Shown: piece after piece, positions 1-5,824 of the stretch
How the letters are laid out: every line of letters begins with the position of its first letter
Position numbering within the stretch: position 1 is the stretch's first letter
Source of the DNA: Cyclobacteriaceae bacterium
Lineage (GTDB): Bacteria > Bacteroidota > Bacteroidia > Cytophagales > Cyclobacteriaceae
Assembly (NCBI GenBank): GCA_025455225.1
Contig: JALOMY010000101.1
Span: forward strand, 1 to 8,847
DNA: 8,847 bases
Direction: 5' to 3'
Program-made: the position numbers and the translations under genes
Notes under the pieces: model-generated
The model's input: the letters and a program-made list of their open reading frames with translations, nothing else
Database searches by the model: none
Told to the model about the DNA's origin: nothing

Positions 1-30
1 TTTCGTGATTTATGATATTTCGTAAAATAT
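1..30. promoter_or_regulatory. Candidate activator-binding region upstream of mddA (TTTCGTAAAA motif, two tandem copies)
   Basis: Two copies of a TTTCGT-led motif lie in tandem: TTTCGTGATTTAT at 1-13 and TTTCGTAAAATAT at 18-30 (10 of 13 positions equal, 17-base period). The second copy, read from 14 to 28, matches 12 of 15 bases of the right arm of the inverted repeat in front of the sigma-54 activator gene (5540-5554). It lies about 42 bases upstream of the -24 element of the candidate sigma-54 promoter, a position compatible with an upstream activating sequence. That it binds the regulator encoded at 3572-5473 is inference. The window starts here, so a further arm may be cut off. Confidence 0.4.
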
Positions 31-49
31 ACAAATACTAACTAGTTGA

Positions 50-118
50 TATTCAGGGTATAACAATATGGCATCTGCTATGCCAATTGGATTCACGTAC
101 AACTAAACACCCTGAATA
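50..118. repeat. Perfect 10-base inverted repeat bracketing the mddA promoter
   Basis: TATTCAGGGT at 50-59 is the exact reverse complement of ACCCTGAATA at 109-118. The left arm lies just upstream of the candidate -24 element and the right arm ends two bases before the mddA start codon. The 49-base separation is long for a hairpin, so it may be a pair of protein-binding half sites for looping or repression, or, in RNA starting further upstream, a long-range stem hiding the start codon. The function is not known. Confidence 0.5.
69..83 (+). promoter_or_regulatory. Candidate sigma-54 (RpoN) -24/-12 promoter for mddA
   Basis: The sequence TGGCATCTGCTATGC carries the invariant GG (70-71) and GC (82-83) with the required 10-base spacing. 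It matches TGGCA of the -24 box and TGC of the -12 box of the consensus TGGCACG-N4-TTGCW. Transcription would start about 12 bases beyond the GC, near 94-97, leaving a leader of roughly 25 bases before the ATG at 121. A sigma-54 activator is encoded in the same window. The core is also a perfect small dyad (TGGCAT/ATGCCA at 69-74 and 80-85), so an operator is an alternative reading. Confidence 0.5.
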
Positions 119-120
119 CA

Positions 121-858
121 ATGAAAAAGACACTCTTTCTTCTTTTTGGCATTTTTTGCTATGCCTTCTTCTTTGGCACCTATTGTTATGCCATCGGTTT
201 TGTAACCAATTTGGTCGTCCCCATGGGATTAGATAGCAAACCTGTTTCTTCAGTAGGGTTTTCACTTCTTATCAATACAGGTTTGTTGCTCCTTTTTGCC
301 GTGCAACATAGCATAATGGCAAGACCAGCTTTTAAACAATGGTGGACTAAGATAATTCCCGTACCCATCGAGCGAAGTGTATATGTATTACTGTCAAGCT
401 TATGCCTTATTGCTCTGTTTTATTTCTGGCAACCGATGGGAGGAATTGTTTGGTCAGTACAATCCGATGTTGGATTTGTACTGTTAAATGCCATCAGTCT
501 GCTGGGCTTTACCATTGTTCTGATCAGCACTTTTCTGATCAACCATTTTGACCTCTTCGGACTTCGCCAGGTGTGGCTCCATTTTATAGACAAAAAATAT
601 GAGCATTTACCTTTTAAAACACCGTTGTTCTATAAATACGTACGTCATCCGCTTTACCTGGGATGGATGATTGCATTCTGGTCTGCCCCGGTAATGACTA
701 TAGCCCATTTTCTGTTCGCTGCACTTTGTACGGGTTACATGCTTACTGCCATTCGGTTTGAAGAAAAGGATTTGATAACCGTGTTTGGGGAGAAATATAT
801 ACGATACAGGCAAATGGCACCCATGCTGATCCCCTTTACCAAAAGACGAAAACAATAA
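121..858 (+). CDS. mddA: Methanethiol S-methyltransferase (MddA type), integral membrane protein
   Basis: The protein has 245 residues and is rich in hydrophobic segments (about 4-24, 47-66, 86-103, 118-140 and 178-212). The C-terminal half carries the hallmarks of the isoprenylcysteine-carboxyl/phospholipid methyltransferase fold: RHPLYLGW at 175-182 and FEEKDLITVFGEKYIRYR at 213-230, which in this family bind S-adenosylmethionine in the membrane. The N-terminal YAIGFVTN, then QHSIMARPAFKQWW (62-75), IERSVYVL and the central NHFDLFGLRQVWL (141-153) are features I associate with MddA rather than with the related NnrU proteins. MddA methylates methanethiol to dimethyl sulfide with SAM, at the inner membrane. 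The start is fixed by an in-frame TAA at 61-63 with no other start codon between. There is no clear Shine-Dalgarno. It is the first gene of a possible four-gene plus-strand unit behind a candidate sigma-54 promoter. Substrate is inferred from family resemblance. Confidence 0.85.
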   Translation: MKKTLFLLFGIFCYAFFFGTYCYAIGFVTNLVVPMGLDSKPVSSVGFSLLINTGLLLLFAVQHSIMARPAFKQWWTKIIPVPIERSVYVLLSSLCLIALFYFWQPMGGIVWSVQSDVGFVLLNAISLLGFTIVLISTFLINHFDLFGLRQVWLHFIDKKYEHLPFKTPLFYKYVRHPLYLGWMIAFWSAPVMTIAHFLFAALCTGYMLTAIRFEEKDLITVFGEKYIRYRQMAPMLIPFTKRRKQ

Positions 859-914
859 TAAACACCGTTTTTCCGCAACTGAAATGTTTGTTGCAGATGT
901 AAAACCCTCAAGCT

Positions 915-1076
915 ATGAACACGAATAAGAACCTAAATACAGTTTCTGAACGCTTACGCTTAATTGTAAGAATCCTGTTGTTGATAGGAGGAAGCTTTGT
1001 CGCTTTCGCTATAACATCTCTTGAACTGATCAACACCAATATGAGTGATCTGTTTCAACTTTTAACCATCTCCTGA
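915..1076 (+). CDS. Small single-pass membrane protein, function unknown (53 aa)
   Basis: This is an open frame of 53 codons plus TGA between mddA and the decarboxylase, both on the same strand. The peptide starts MNTNKNLNTVSERLRLIVRI, followed by a hydrophobic stretch (residues about 17-36, including LLLIGGSFVAFAI) and a short polar tail ending LLTIS. A polar, positively charged N-terminus followed by one membrane span is typical of small membrane proteins. Spacing is 56 bases after mddA and 28 bases before the next gene, consistent with an operon member and filling what would otherwise be a 246-base gap. I do not recognise a family. No strong ribosome-binding site is visible, but neither do its neighbours have one. 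It could still be a chance frame. Confidence 0.5.
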   Translation: MNTNKNLNTVSERLRLIVRILLLIGGSFVAFAITSLELINTNMSDLFQLLTIS

Positions 1077-1104
1077 CATGGGTTCTGTCCCAAACTAATA
1101 AATT

Positions 1105-2475
1105 ATGAATTACCTGGATAAACAGACTTTATTATCAAGCGCGATGAAAGCGTTGGATTACCTGGTGGATATTGAAAATCGTAAAGTTGCTCCGAGTGAA
1201 GAAGCGCTGCTCAATCTCAAAGCCTTTGAAGAGTCTTTACCGGATTACGGATACGATCCTTTACAGACAATTGAATTTCTGAATCAATTTGGTTCACCCG
1301 GTACCATGGCATCCAACGGCAGACGTTATTATGGATTTGTTATTGGCGGATCAAATTCAGTTTCAATGGCTGCCAACTGGCTGGCAACAGCCTGGGATCA
1401 AAATGCCGGTCTGGGTATTACAAGTCCGGTAAATGCAACAATAGAATCTGTAACAGAAAGATGGCTAACCGAATTATTACCTGTTGCAAAGGAATCGTCA
1501 GTAGGATTTGTAACTGGAGTTACGATGGCCAATTTTAGCGCCCTCGCTGCAGCACGTTCAGCTCTTTTGCAAAGTTTGGATTGGGATGTTGAGTCGTTGG
1601 GGCTTTATGGTGCGCCACGGATTAATGTAGTGATAGGTGAAGAAGCTCATGGAAGCTTATTAAAGGCCCTTGGTATGTTGGGATTAGGGAGGGATCGGGT
1701 TATTCGAGTTCCTTCTGATTCCAATGGAAGAATGCGAATGGATTTGCTTCCACCATTGAATCACCGCACCATGTTGTGTCTTCAGGCTGGCAATGTTAAT
1801 ACCGGGGGAATGGATGATGGTAGCATAATCAGGCATGCCAAAGAAGCTGGCGCCTGGGTTCATATTGATGGTGCTTTCGGACTATGGGCAGGTGCTTCAG
1901 ATTATAAACGTCATTTAACGTATGGATATCCGTTGGCTGATTCCTGGGCTACTGACGCACATAAATGGCTCAATGTACCCTACGACAGTGGTCTGGTGAT
2001 TGTCCGGCAAGGTGAATTCCTGCGTAAGGCAATGAGCATGAAAGGTGACTACCTGGACCAATCCGGTGATCGTATCCCTTATCAGTTTACACCTGAGTTA
2101 TCCAGAAGAGCACGAGCCATTGATATATGGGCAGCCATACGTAGTCTGGGAAAAGAAGGTATCAACGATCTGATTACCCGCACTTGTGTTTATGCAGAAT
2201 ACCTTGCAGATCGACTGCAAGAGGCCGGTATTGAAGTACTGAACAAGGTTGAAACCAATCAGGTCTTGATTGCTTTCGGATCGGATCAGGAAACTGAACG
2301 AATAATCCGCGTATTGCAACAGGAAGGTACAAGCTGGTTTAGCGGGACGCAATGGAAAGGCCGAACTGCAATGCGCATTAGTGTTTCAAATTATAAAACT
2401 ACAGAAAGTGACCTTAAGCTCACCCTCGATTCTATACTGCTAGCGGCTAGAAAATCTGAATTAATTCTCCGATGA
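1105..2475 (+). CDS. Group II PLP-dependent amino acid decarboxylase
   Basis: The protein has 456 residues, in the usual range for fold-type I group II decarboxylases (aromatic amino acid, glutamate, diaminobutyrate and tyrosine decarboxylases). Visible landmarks are the phosphate-binding region TGVTMANFSAL (137-147), the ring-stacking His182 in EEAHGSLLKAL, HIDGAFGLWA (253-262) with the cofactor-binding Asp255, and TDAHKWLNVPYDSG (283-296) with Schiff-base Lys287. RRARAIDIWAAIRSLG (334-349) and the C-terminal MRISVSNYKTTESDL are also typical. It should remove the alpha-carboxyl group of an L-amino acid in the cytoplasm to give an amine and CO2; the substrate cannot be read from sequence. The GNVNTGG segment (229-235) differs from the more common GTT-x-TG form. 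The leader is A-rich with no clear Shine-Dalgarno. It overlaps the next gene by 4 bases. A PLP lyase of the same fold acting on another amino acid is the main alternative. Confidence 0.88.
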   Translation: MNYLDKQTLLSSAMKALDYLVDIENRKVAPSEEALLNLKAFEESLPDYGYDPLQTIEFLNQFGSPGTMASNGRRYYGFVIGGSNSVSMAANWLATAWDQNAGLGITSPVNATIESVTERWLTELLPVAKESSVGFVTGVTMANFSALAAARSALLQSLDWDVESLGLYGAPRINVVIGEEAHGSLLKALGMLGLGRDRVIRVPSDSNGRMRMDLLPPLNHRTMLCLQAGNVNTGGMDDGSIIRHAKEAGAWVHIDGAFGLWAGASDYKRHLTYGYPLADSWATDAHKWLNVPYDSGLVIVRQGEFLRKAMSMKGDYLDQSGDRIPYQFTPELSRRARAIDIWAAIRSLGKEGINDLITRTCVYAEYLADRLQEAGIEVLNKVETNQVLIAFGSDQETERIIRVLQQEGTSWFSGTQWKGRTAMRISVSNYKTTESDLKLTLDSILLAARKSELILR

Positions 2476-3470
2476 TTCGGTATACAATAATAAGTATGTA
2501 CATCCTTTTAGGATGGGGTGAAGTTTTTGCCCAATTACTTCCGAGAGCTTTGAATCTGACGTTGCCAGAGGGAGGAAAAATTTCAGGAGTTGAAGTTCCA
2601 GTTGTAAGACAGAATAAACAAGCAACCAGTTTAATATCCATTGCCATTACTTTACCTATCAATCGGCAAGTAAAGTATTCCACAGAGATAACCAGCATTG
2701 AACGATTTAACGATTCTGGTGTAGCCTTTATTTCAAGAAGTAATCATTGGCTTGCTTACCAGTCTTTAGTATTTGACTTGAATAAAAGACCTGCTTCATT
2801 TTTAAAGCCGGCACTCGTATTATCGTCATACAGTTTTATGGACAATCAATCTTTTAATCCTGTTACACAGCATTGGGAATTGATTGGCAACCTGGAATTC
2901 ATTAATAAATCATCAATTCAAATTCTTTATCAGTACAGGCATGATCAATTATTCGAATCATTTTCATTAAGCAAACTTCACATTCATGGAGATCAGGTTA
3001 CTTATCGAAGTGTTTCACTTCGGTTTAACGCCAAACCTGGATATCAATCAATTCCATTTATTGAAACAAGACTAGGGTATTATTATCAACATTCCAGCTT
3101 TTATTCATTTCGGTTGGGTAAGACATTTTCAATATCACCGCGTTTAAACGGTTATGCTGATATTGAATTCAGTCAGGTGAGGGGAGAAGTACGTGTACAG
3201 GGAATTGTAACCCGATTGAGGATGGATTATAAAATCAATAAAGCATTTAGTACTGGTTTTTATATGCTGAATAATTCGTATGACCGCTTTAATGGTTTAC
3301 TTCTTTACCTGGAATTAAATAAAGGCAATCATACGATCCGATTGGAATATCGCGAGAAAAGAAATCAATTTCATTTTACTGAATCCGTGCATCCATTTTT
3401 TGCGAGTCATGTTCTGATTCAATACCGATACTTCATTCCTTATGATGGATGTAGAAGTAGAGTTTTATGA
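2472..3470 (+). CDS. Exported beta-strand-rich protein, probable outer-membrane beta-barrel, function unknown
   Basis: The protein has 332 residues. Residues 1-20 form a short signal peptide (basic start, hydrophobic core, cleavage probably after VFA with Gln21 next, as is common in Bacteroidota). The mature part is a run of alternating polar/hydrophobic stretches rich in aromatics, such as WELIGNLEFINKSSIQILYQY (about 135-155), GLLLYLELNKGNHTIRLEYR (275-294) and the near-terminal SHVLIQYRYFIPY (312-324). This is the pattern of transmembrane beta-hairpins. No plug, TonB box, enzymatic motif or known family signature was recognised. The start codon overlaps the decarboxylase stop (ATGA at 2472-2475), which supports translational coupling and fixes the start. 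The gene is visibly more A/T-rich than the decarboxylase before it, so it may have a different history. It might be a small-molecule porin or a structural surface protein. Confidence 0.65.
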   Translation: MIRYTIISMYILLGWGEVFAQLLPRALNLTLPEGGKISGVEVPVVRQNKQATSLISIAITLPINRQVKYSTEITSIERFNDSGVAFISRSNHWLAYQSLVFDLNKRPASFLKPALVLSSYSFMDNQSFNPVTQHWELIGNLEFINKSSIQILYQYRHDQLFESFSLSKLHIHGDQVTYRSVSLRFNAKPGYQSIPFIETRLGYYYQHSSFYSFRLGKTFSISPRLNGYADIEFSQVRGEVRVQGIVTRLRMDYKINKAFSTGFYMLNNSYDRFNGLLLYLELNKGNHTIRLEYREKRNQFHFTESVHPFFASHVLIQYRYFIPYDGCRSRVL

Positions 3471-3571
3471 ATTATTGATCTAATACTTTGTTTCGGTAAT
3501 TTACGAGTGCATTAGTAATAATCGATGCAATTGGTTCTATAGAATATATGTTCTAGTCATATCGTGTACTA
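3471..3571. other. Convergent intergenic gap, no clear terminator
   Basis: One hundred and one bases separate the stop codons of the convergent barrel-protein gene (plus) and regulator gene (minus). It contains a weak hairpin (TGCAT 3508-3512 with ATGCA 3525-3529) and the small palindrome TTCTATAGAA (3535-3544), but no GC-rich stem followed by a T run on either strand. An isolated TTTACGAG occurs at 3500-3507, part of the motif seen near the regulator, without a partner arm. Confidence 0.5.
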
Positions 3572-5473
3572 TCAAGTTCGGGGTATATTAATACCAAGTG
3601 TTTGTATTCTTGAACTTAACGTAGAGGGAACCATATGCAGCAGGGCAGCAGCGCCATCCTTTCCAGAAACTTTCCATTTGCTGGCCTTGAGTGCACGGAT
3701 AATGTTTTGTTTCTCAAATTCAAGCAGCTCATCCTTGGTAAGAATCCTGTCAGTTTCTGTTGATGATAATGGTTCGCGCATGGGCTTCGCATAACCTAAC
3801 GTAGTGTTAAGATCGAGTATGCCGTTTTGGGACAGGATTACCGATCTTTCAATGACATTCTGTAGTTCGCGAATATTGCCAGGCCAGTAGTGATTACGCA
3901 GCAATGTTTTCTGCTCTTCCGAAAGTGGCAATACTTTCTTGTTTATTCTCTGACAAAATTTCTTAATAAAGGTATTAGCAATGAGAATAATGTCATCACC
4001 GCGTTCCCTTAAGGGTGGAACTTCAATTGGGAATACATTGAGTCTATAGTAAAGATCTTCCCTGAATTTTCCCTCCTTAATTAATTCGAAAAGATTACGA
4101 TGTGTTGCGGCTATTATCCGCACATCAACTTTAATGGTTTTCGAACTTCCGACAGGTTCTAATTCACTTTCCTGAATTACACGTAGTAATTTCACCTGAA
4201 GATCAAGGGGTAATTCACCGATCTCATCCAGGAAGATAGTCCCCCCGTTGGCTAGCTGAAACCGGCCTTTACGCTCTGTGGTAGCACCGGTAAAGGCACC
4301 TTTGGCATGACCGAAAAACTCACTTTCAATCAATGATGAAGGTATTGCACCACAATTAACCGCAATCATAGGCTTATCCTTTCGGTTGCTGGTTAAATGA
4401 ATATGCCTGGCGACCAGTTCTTTGCCGGTTCCGGTTTCACCATTGATCAAAACAGTGGCATCCGCCTGAGCAACCAAATAGATATTCTGCAACAATCGCT
4501 TCATCGGATTACTTTCTCCAACTAACTGATTGTGTTGTTTCAGCTCCTCCATCTCCTCCCTTAAATACTCGGTCTGATCAATTAGCTGCTTGATTTTTTC
4601 TTCTCCTTCTTCTTTATCGTCATGATTGCGAAGAACAAGGGTATAATAAATTTTACCATCAAGTTCATACCGGCTAAGAGTGCCCTCCATTTCGTATGAA
4701 TTTCCGGAAATGGAATTAATTCCAAGAGTGCCAGGAACCCATTCGTATTTTTCTCCAGATTTGGAATTCAGGTTCTCAATTAAGGTCAATAGCTTACTGC
4801 GGCTACGTTCTGTTAAGAACCTTGAAATGGGATAGTTGCCCGATTTATTTTCTTCAATACCTAAAATGGCTTCTGCTGTTGCATTCAGCATAATGATCTG
4901 CCCCTTTTGGTTCAGATTAATCAATAGTTCCTGAACCCCATTGATAAGACCCCGCATTTGATTTTCACGTTGCCGGATTTCTTGTTCACGCCTTAAACGT
5001 TGAAGTTCAGCTTCAGCACGTGACTTAATGGTTTTTATAATTAGTTCAATCTCTTCCGTGAGTTCCTGGGGTTTTCCATTCATCAATGCAAGGCTTCCGA
5101 TAACTTCTCCGTTATCATCATGAAGTGAGGCTCCGATGTAGCTTTCGCCTTTATATTTATTCAGCATTTTATGATCCCGGGGAAAGAGATCATATATTTT
5201 TTCTGAATAATGAACGATCCGGCTTGAATTGATTACCTGTTCACATGGAGTTCCGTCAATCAGGTAGGTGAAATTATTAACGTAATGCCCGGAATGCCAG
5301 AAAGCCATTGTGGTCATGGAGTTTTGTTCCTTATGATATTCAGTTACCCAAACACCATCAACTTCTAACGCCTGGCTAATACTCTGTACCAGCATTCTGA
5401 AAAAGGATTCACCTGTCTGCAGTGAGATTTTTTCAAAAGACTGCTTGAATTGATCAAGGGTATGATTTTCCAT
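3572..5473 (-). CDS. Sigma-54-dependent transcriptional activator, GAF-PAS-AAA+-Fis (orphan enhancer-binding protein)
   Basis: The protein has 633 residues. Residues about 20-155 form a GAF-like sensor (SFFRMLVQSISQALEVDGVW, TPCEQV, a closing GEVIGSLALMNG); 155-172 is a charged linker helix; about 172-285 is a PAS-like domain (INLNQKGQIIMLNATAEAILG); 287-315 is a coiled-coil-like helix. The AAA+ domain (about 315-555) has Walker A GETGTGKE (345-352), the sigma-54 contact loop GAFTGA (392-397), Walker B GTIFLDEIGEL (411-421) and FREDLYYRLNVFPI with the arginine-finger region (470-483). The C-terminus (about 585-630) is a Fis-type helix-turn-helix (SGKDGAAALLHMVPSTLSSRI). There is no receiver domain, so control is probably by a ligand or partner bound to GAF/PAS rather than by a histidine kinase. 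The start is fixed by an in-frame TGA two codons upstream. Intact GAFTGA and ATPase motifs predict a working activator of sigma-54 promoters. Candidate targets are the mddA promoter and its own region. Confidence 0.93.
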   Translation of the reverse strand: MENHTLDQFKQSFEKISLQTGESFFRMLVQSISQALEVDGVWVTEYHKEQNSMTTMAFWHSGHYVNNFTYLIDGTPCEQVINSSRIVHYSEKIYDLFPRDHKMLNKYKGESYIGASLHDDNGEVIGSLALMNGKPQELTEEIELIIKTIKSRAEAELQRLRREQEIRQRENQMRGLINGVQELLINLNQKGQIIMLNATAEAILGIEENKSGNYPISRFLTERSRSKLLTLIENLNSKSGEKYEWVPGTLGINSISGNSYEMEGTLSRYELDGKIYYTLVLRNHDDKEEGEEKIKQLIDQTEYLREEMEELKQHNQLVGESNPMKRLLQNIYLVAQADATVLINGETGTGKELVARHIHLTSNRKDKPMIAVNCGAIPSSLIESEFFGHAKGAFTGATTERKGRFQLANGGTIFLDEIGELPLDLQVKLLRVIQESELEPVGSSKTIKVDVRIIAATHRNLFELIKEGKFREDLYYRLNVFPIEVPPLRERGDDIILIANTFIKKFCQRINKKVLPLSEEQKTLLRNHYWPGNIRELQNVIERSVILSQNGILDLNTTLGYAKPMREPLSSTETDRILTKDELLEFEKQNIIRALKASKWKVSGKDGAAALLHMVPSTLSSRIQTLGINIPRT

Positions 5474-5508
5474 GATTCAAAGGATTACTTGGACAAACGG
5501 GAATGCTC

Positions 5509-5554
5509 GTTTTACGAAAATTCATAAGTATTGGTTTTCGATTTCTCGTAAAAC
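5509..5554. promoter_or_regulatory. Inverted-repeat candidate operator/enhancer of the sigma-54 activator (GTTTTACGA half sites)
   Basis: GTTTTACGAAAATTC at 5509-5523 and GATTTCTCGTAAAAC at 5540-5554 are reverse complements at 13 of 15 positions, with the outer nine bases perfect. The arms start 36 bases upstream of the activator start codon. A third relative of the motif lies at 14-28, upstream of the mddA promoter. Enhancer-binding proteins with Fis-type HTH domains commonly bind paired dyad sites and often regulate their own genes. Assignment to this protein is inference. Given its closeness to the start codon, binding here would more likely repress or tune the activator gene than drive it through sigma-54. 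Confidence 0.5.
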
Positions 5555-5588
5555 TTTATTTTCAGCCTAAATTATCTTGAATCTAATT

Positions 5589-5624
5589 TTACACAGCACG
5601 GACAAAAGGGTCGGTTATGTGTAA
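5589..5624. repeat. Imperfect 15-base-arm dyad (TTACACA...TGTGTAA)
   Basis: The arms 5589-5603 and 5610-5624 are complementary at 12 of 15 positions around a 6-base centre (AAAAGG). The outer seven bases, TTACACA and TGTGTAA, are perfect. No T run follows on either strand, so it is not a standard terminator. It could be an operator for an unidentified regulator or a structure in the activator mRNA leader, 116 to 151 bases upstream of the start codon. Confidence 0.45.
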
Positions 5625-5691
5625 TCTTGAATTCCTAAGTTGGTTCGAATCTTAGCTAATCAACACTTGGACAATACTTTATTAATCAATT

Positions 5692-5715
5692 TTTGAAGAA
5701 TTCTAATTCTTGAAA
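5692..5715. repeat. A/T-rich palindrome (AAGAATT-CT-AATTCTT)
   Basis: AAGAATT (5696-5702) and AATTCTT (5705-5711) are perfect inverted arms two bases apart. With one mismatch the symmetry extends to 5692-5715. It is A/T-rich, has no adjacent T run, and is too tight at the centre to make a strong hairpin. It may be a binding site or simply compositional. Confidence 0.35.
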
Positions 5716-5777
5716 TAAATCTTCAATAGGTAAATGAATTCTGGGTATCCACTTTTATTATAGTCAGCATGTGATTA

Positions 5778-5793
5778 AAGAAAGGCCTTTCTT
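5778..5793. repeat. Perfect 16-base palindrome AAGAAAGGCCTTTCTT
   Basis: This palindrome lies 32 bases past the stop of the C69 peptidase gene. In RNA read on the minus strand it would give a stem with few GC pairs, followed by TAATCAC rather than a T run, so it is at best a weak terminator. As DNA it is a clean two-fold symmetric protein-binding candidate. Confidence 0.4.
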
Positions 5794-5824
5794 GTAACTA
5801 AAAAATAGACGGGTCATGGAATTA

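Larger units (their letters stand above)
5474..5824. other. 351-base intergenic control region upstream of the activator gene
   Basis: No coding frame of convincing length is present. The gap holds several two-fold symmetric elements listed separately (5509-5554, 5589-5624, 5692-5715 and 5778-5793). Both flanking genes are on the minus strand, so it is the 3' region of the C69 gene and the promoter region of the activator gene. I found no GC-N10-CC sigma-54 promoter facing the activator and no convincing Bacteroidota -33/-7 (TTTG/TAnnTTTG) pair on the minus strand. Confidence 0.6.

Noticed and set aside
53..265. Minus-strand open frame of 70 codons overlapping the mddA start and promoter
   Set aside because: It is antisense to the start of a well-supported gene, has a composition unlike a real protein (many Arg, Cys and Trp residues), and crosses the promoter elements.
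863..900. GCAAC/GTTGC hairpin after mddA as a terminator
   Set aside because: The five-base stem has a ten-base loop and no T run, too weak to argue against read-through to the next genes.
988..1003. GG-N10-GC arrangement inside the 53-residue frame, as a second sigma-54 promoter ahead of the decarboxylase
   Set aside because: Only the invariant dinucleotides fit; the surrounding -24 and -12 bases do not match, and such pairs occur often by chance.
3582..3595. Hairpin GGTAT-ATTA-ATACC as terminator of the activator gene
   Set aside because: It lies inside the last codons of the gene and no T run follows in the minus direction.
3564..3794. Plus-strand open frame of 76 codons at the 3' end of the activator gene
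   Set aside because: It lies antisense to the conserved Fis-type HTH coding region and has no recognisable family or promoter.
5478..5497. TTTG pairs on the minus strand just upstream of the activator as a Bacteroidota -33/-7 promoter
   Set aside because: The spacing between the two TTTG elements is about 12 bases, too short, and the TA of the -7 box is missing. The start would fall on or past the ATG.
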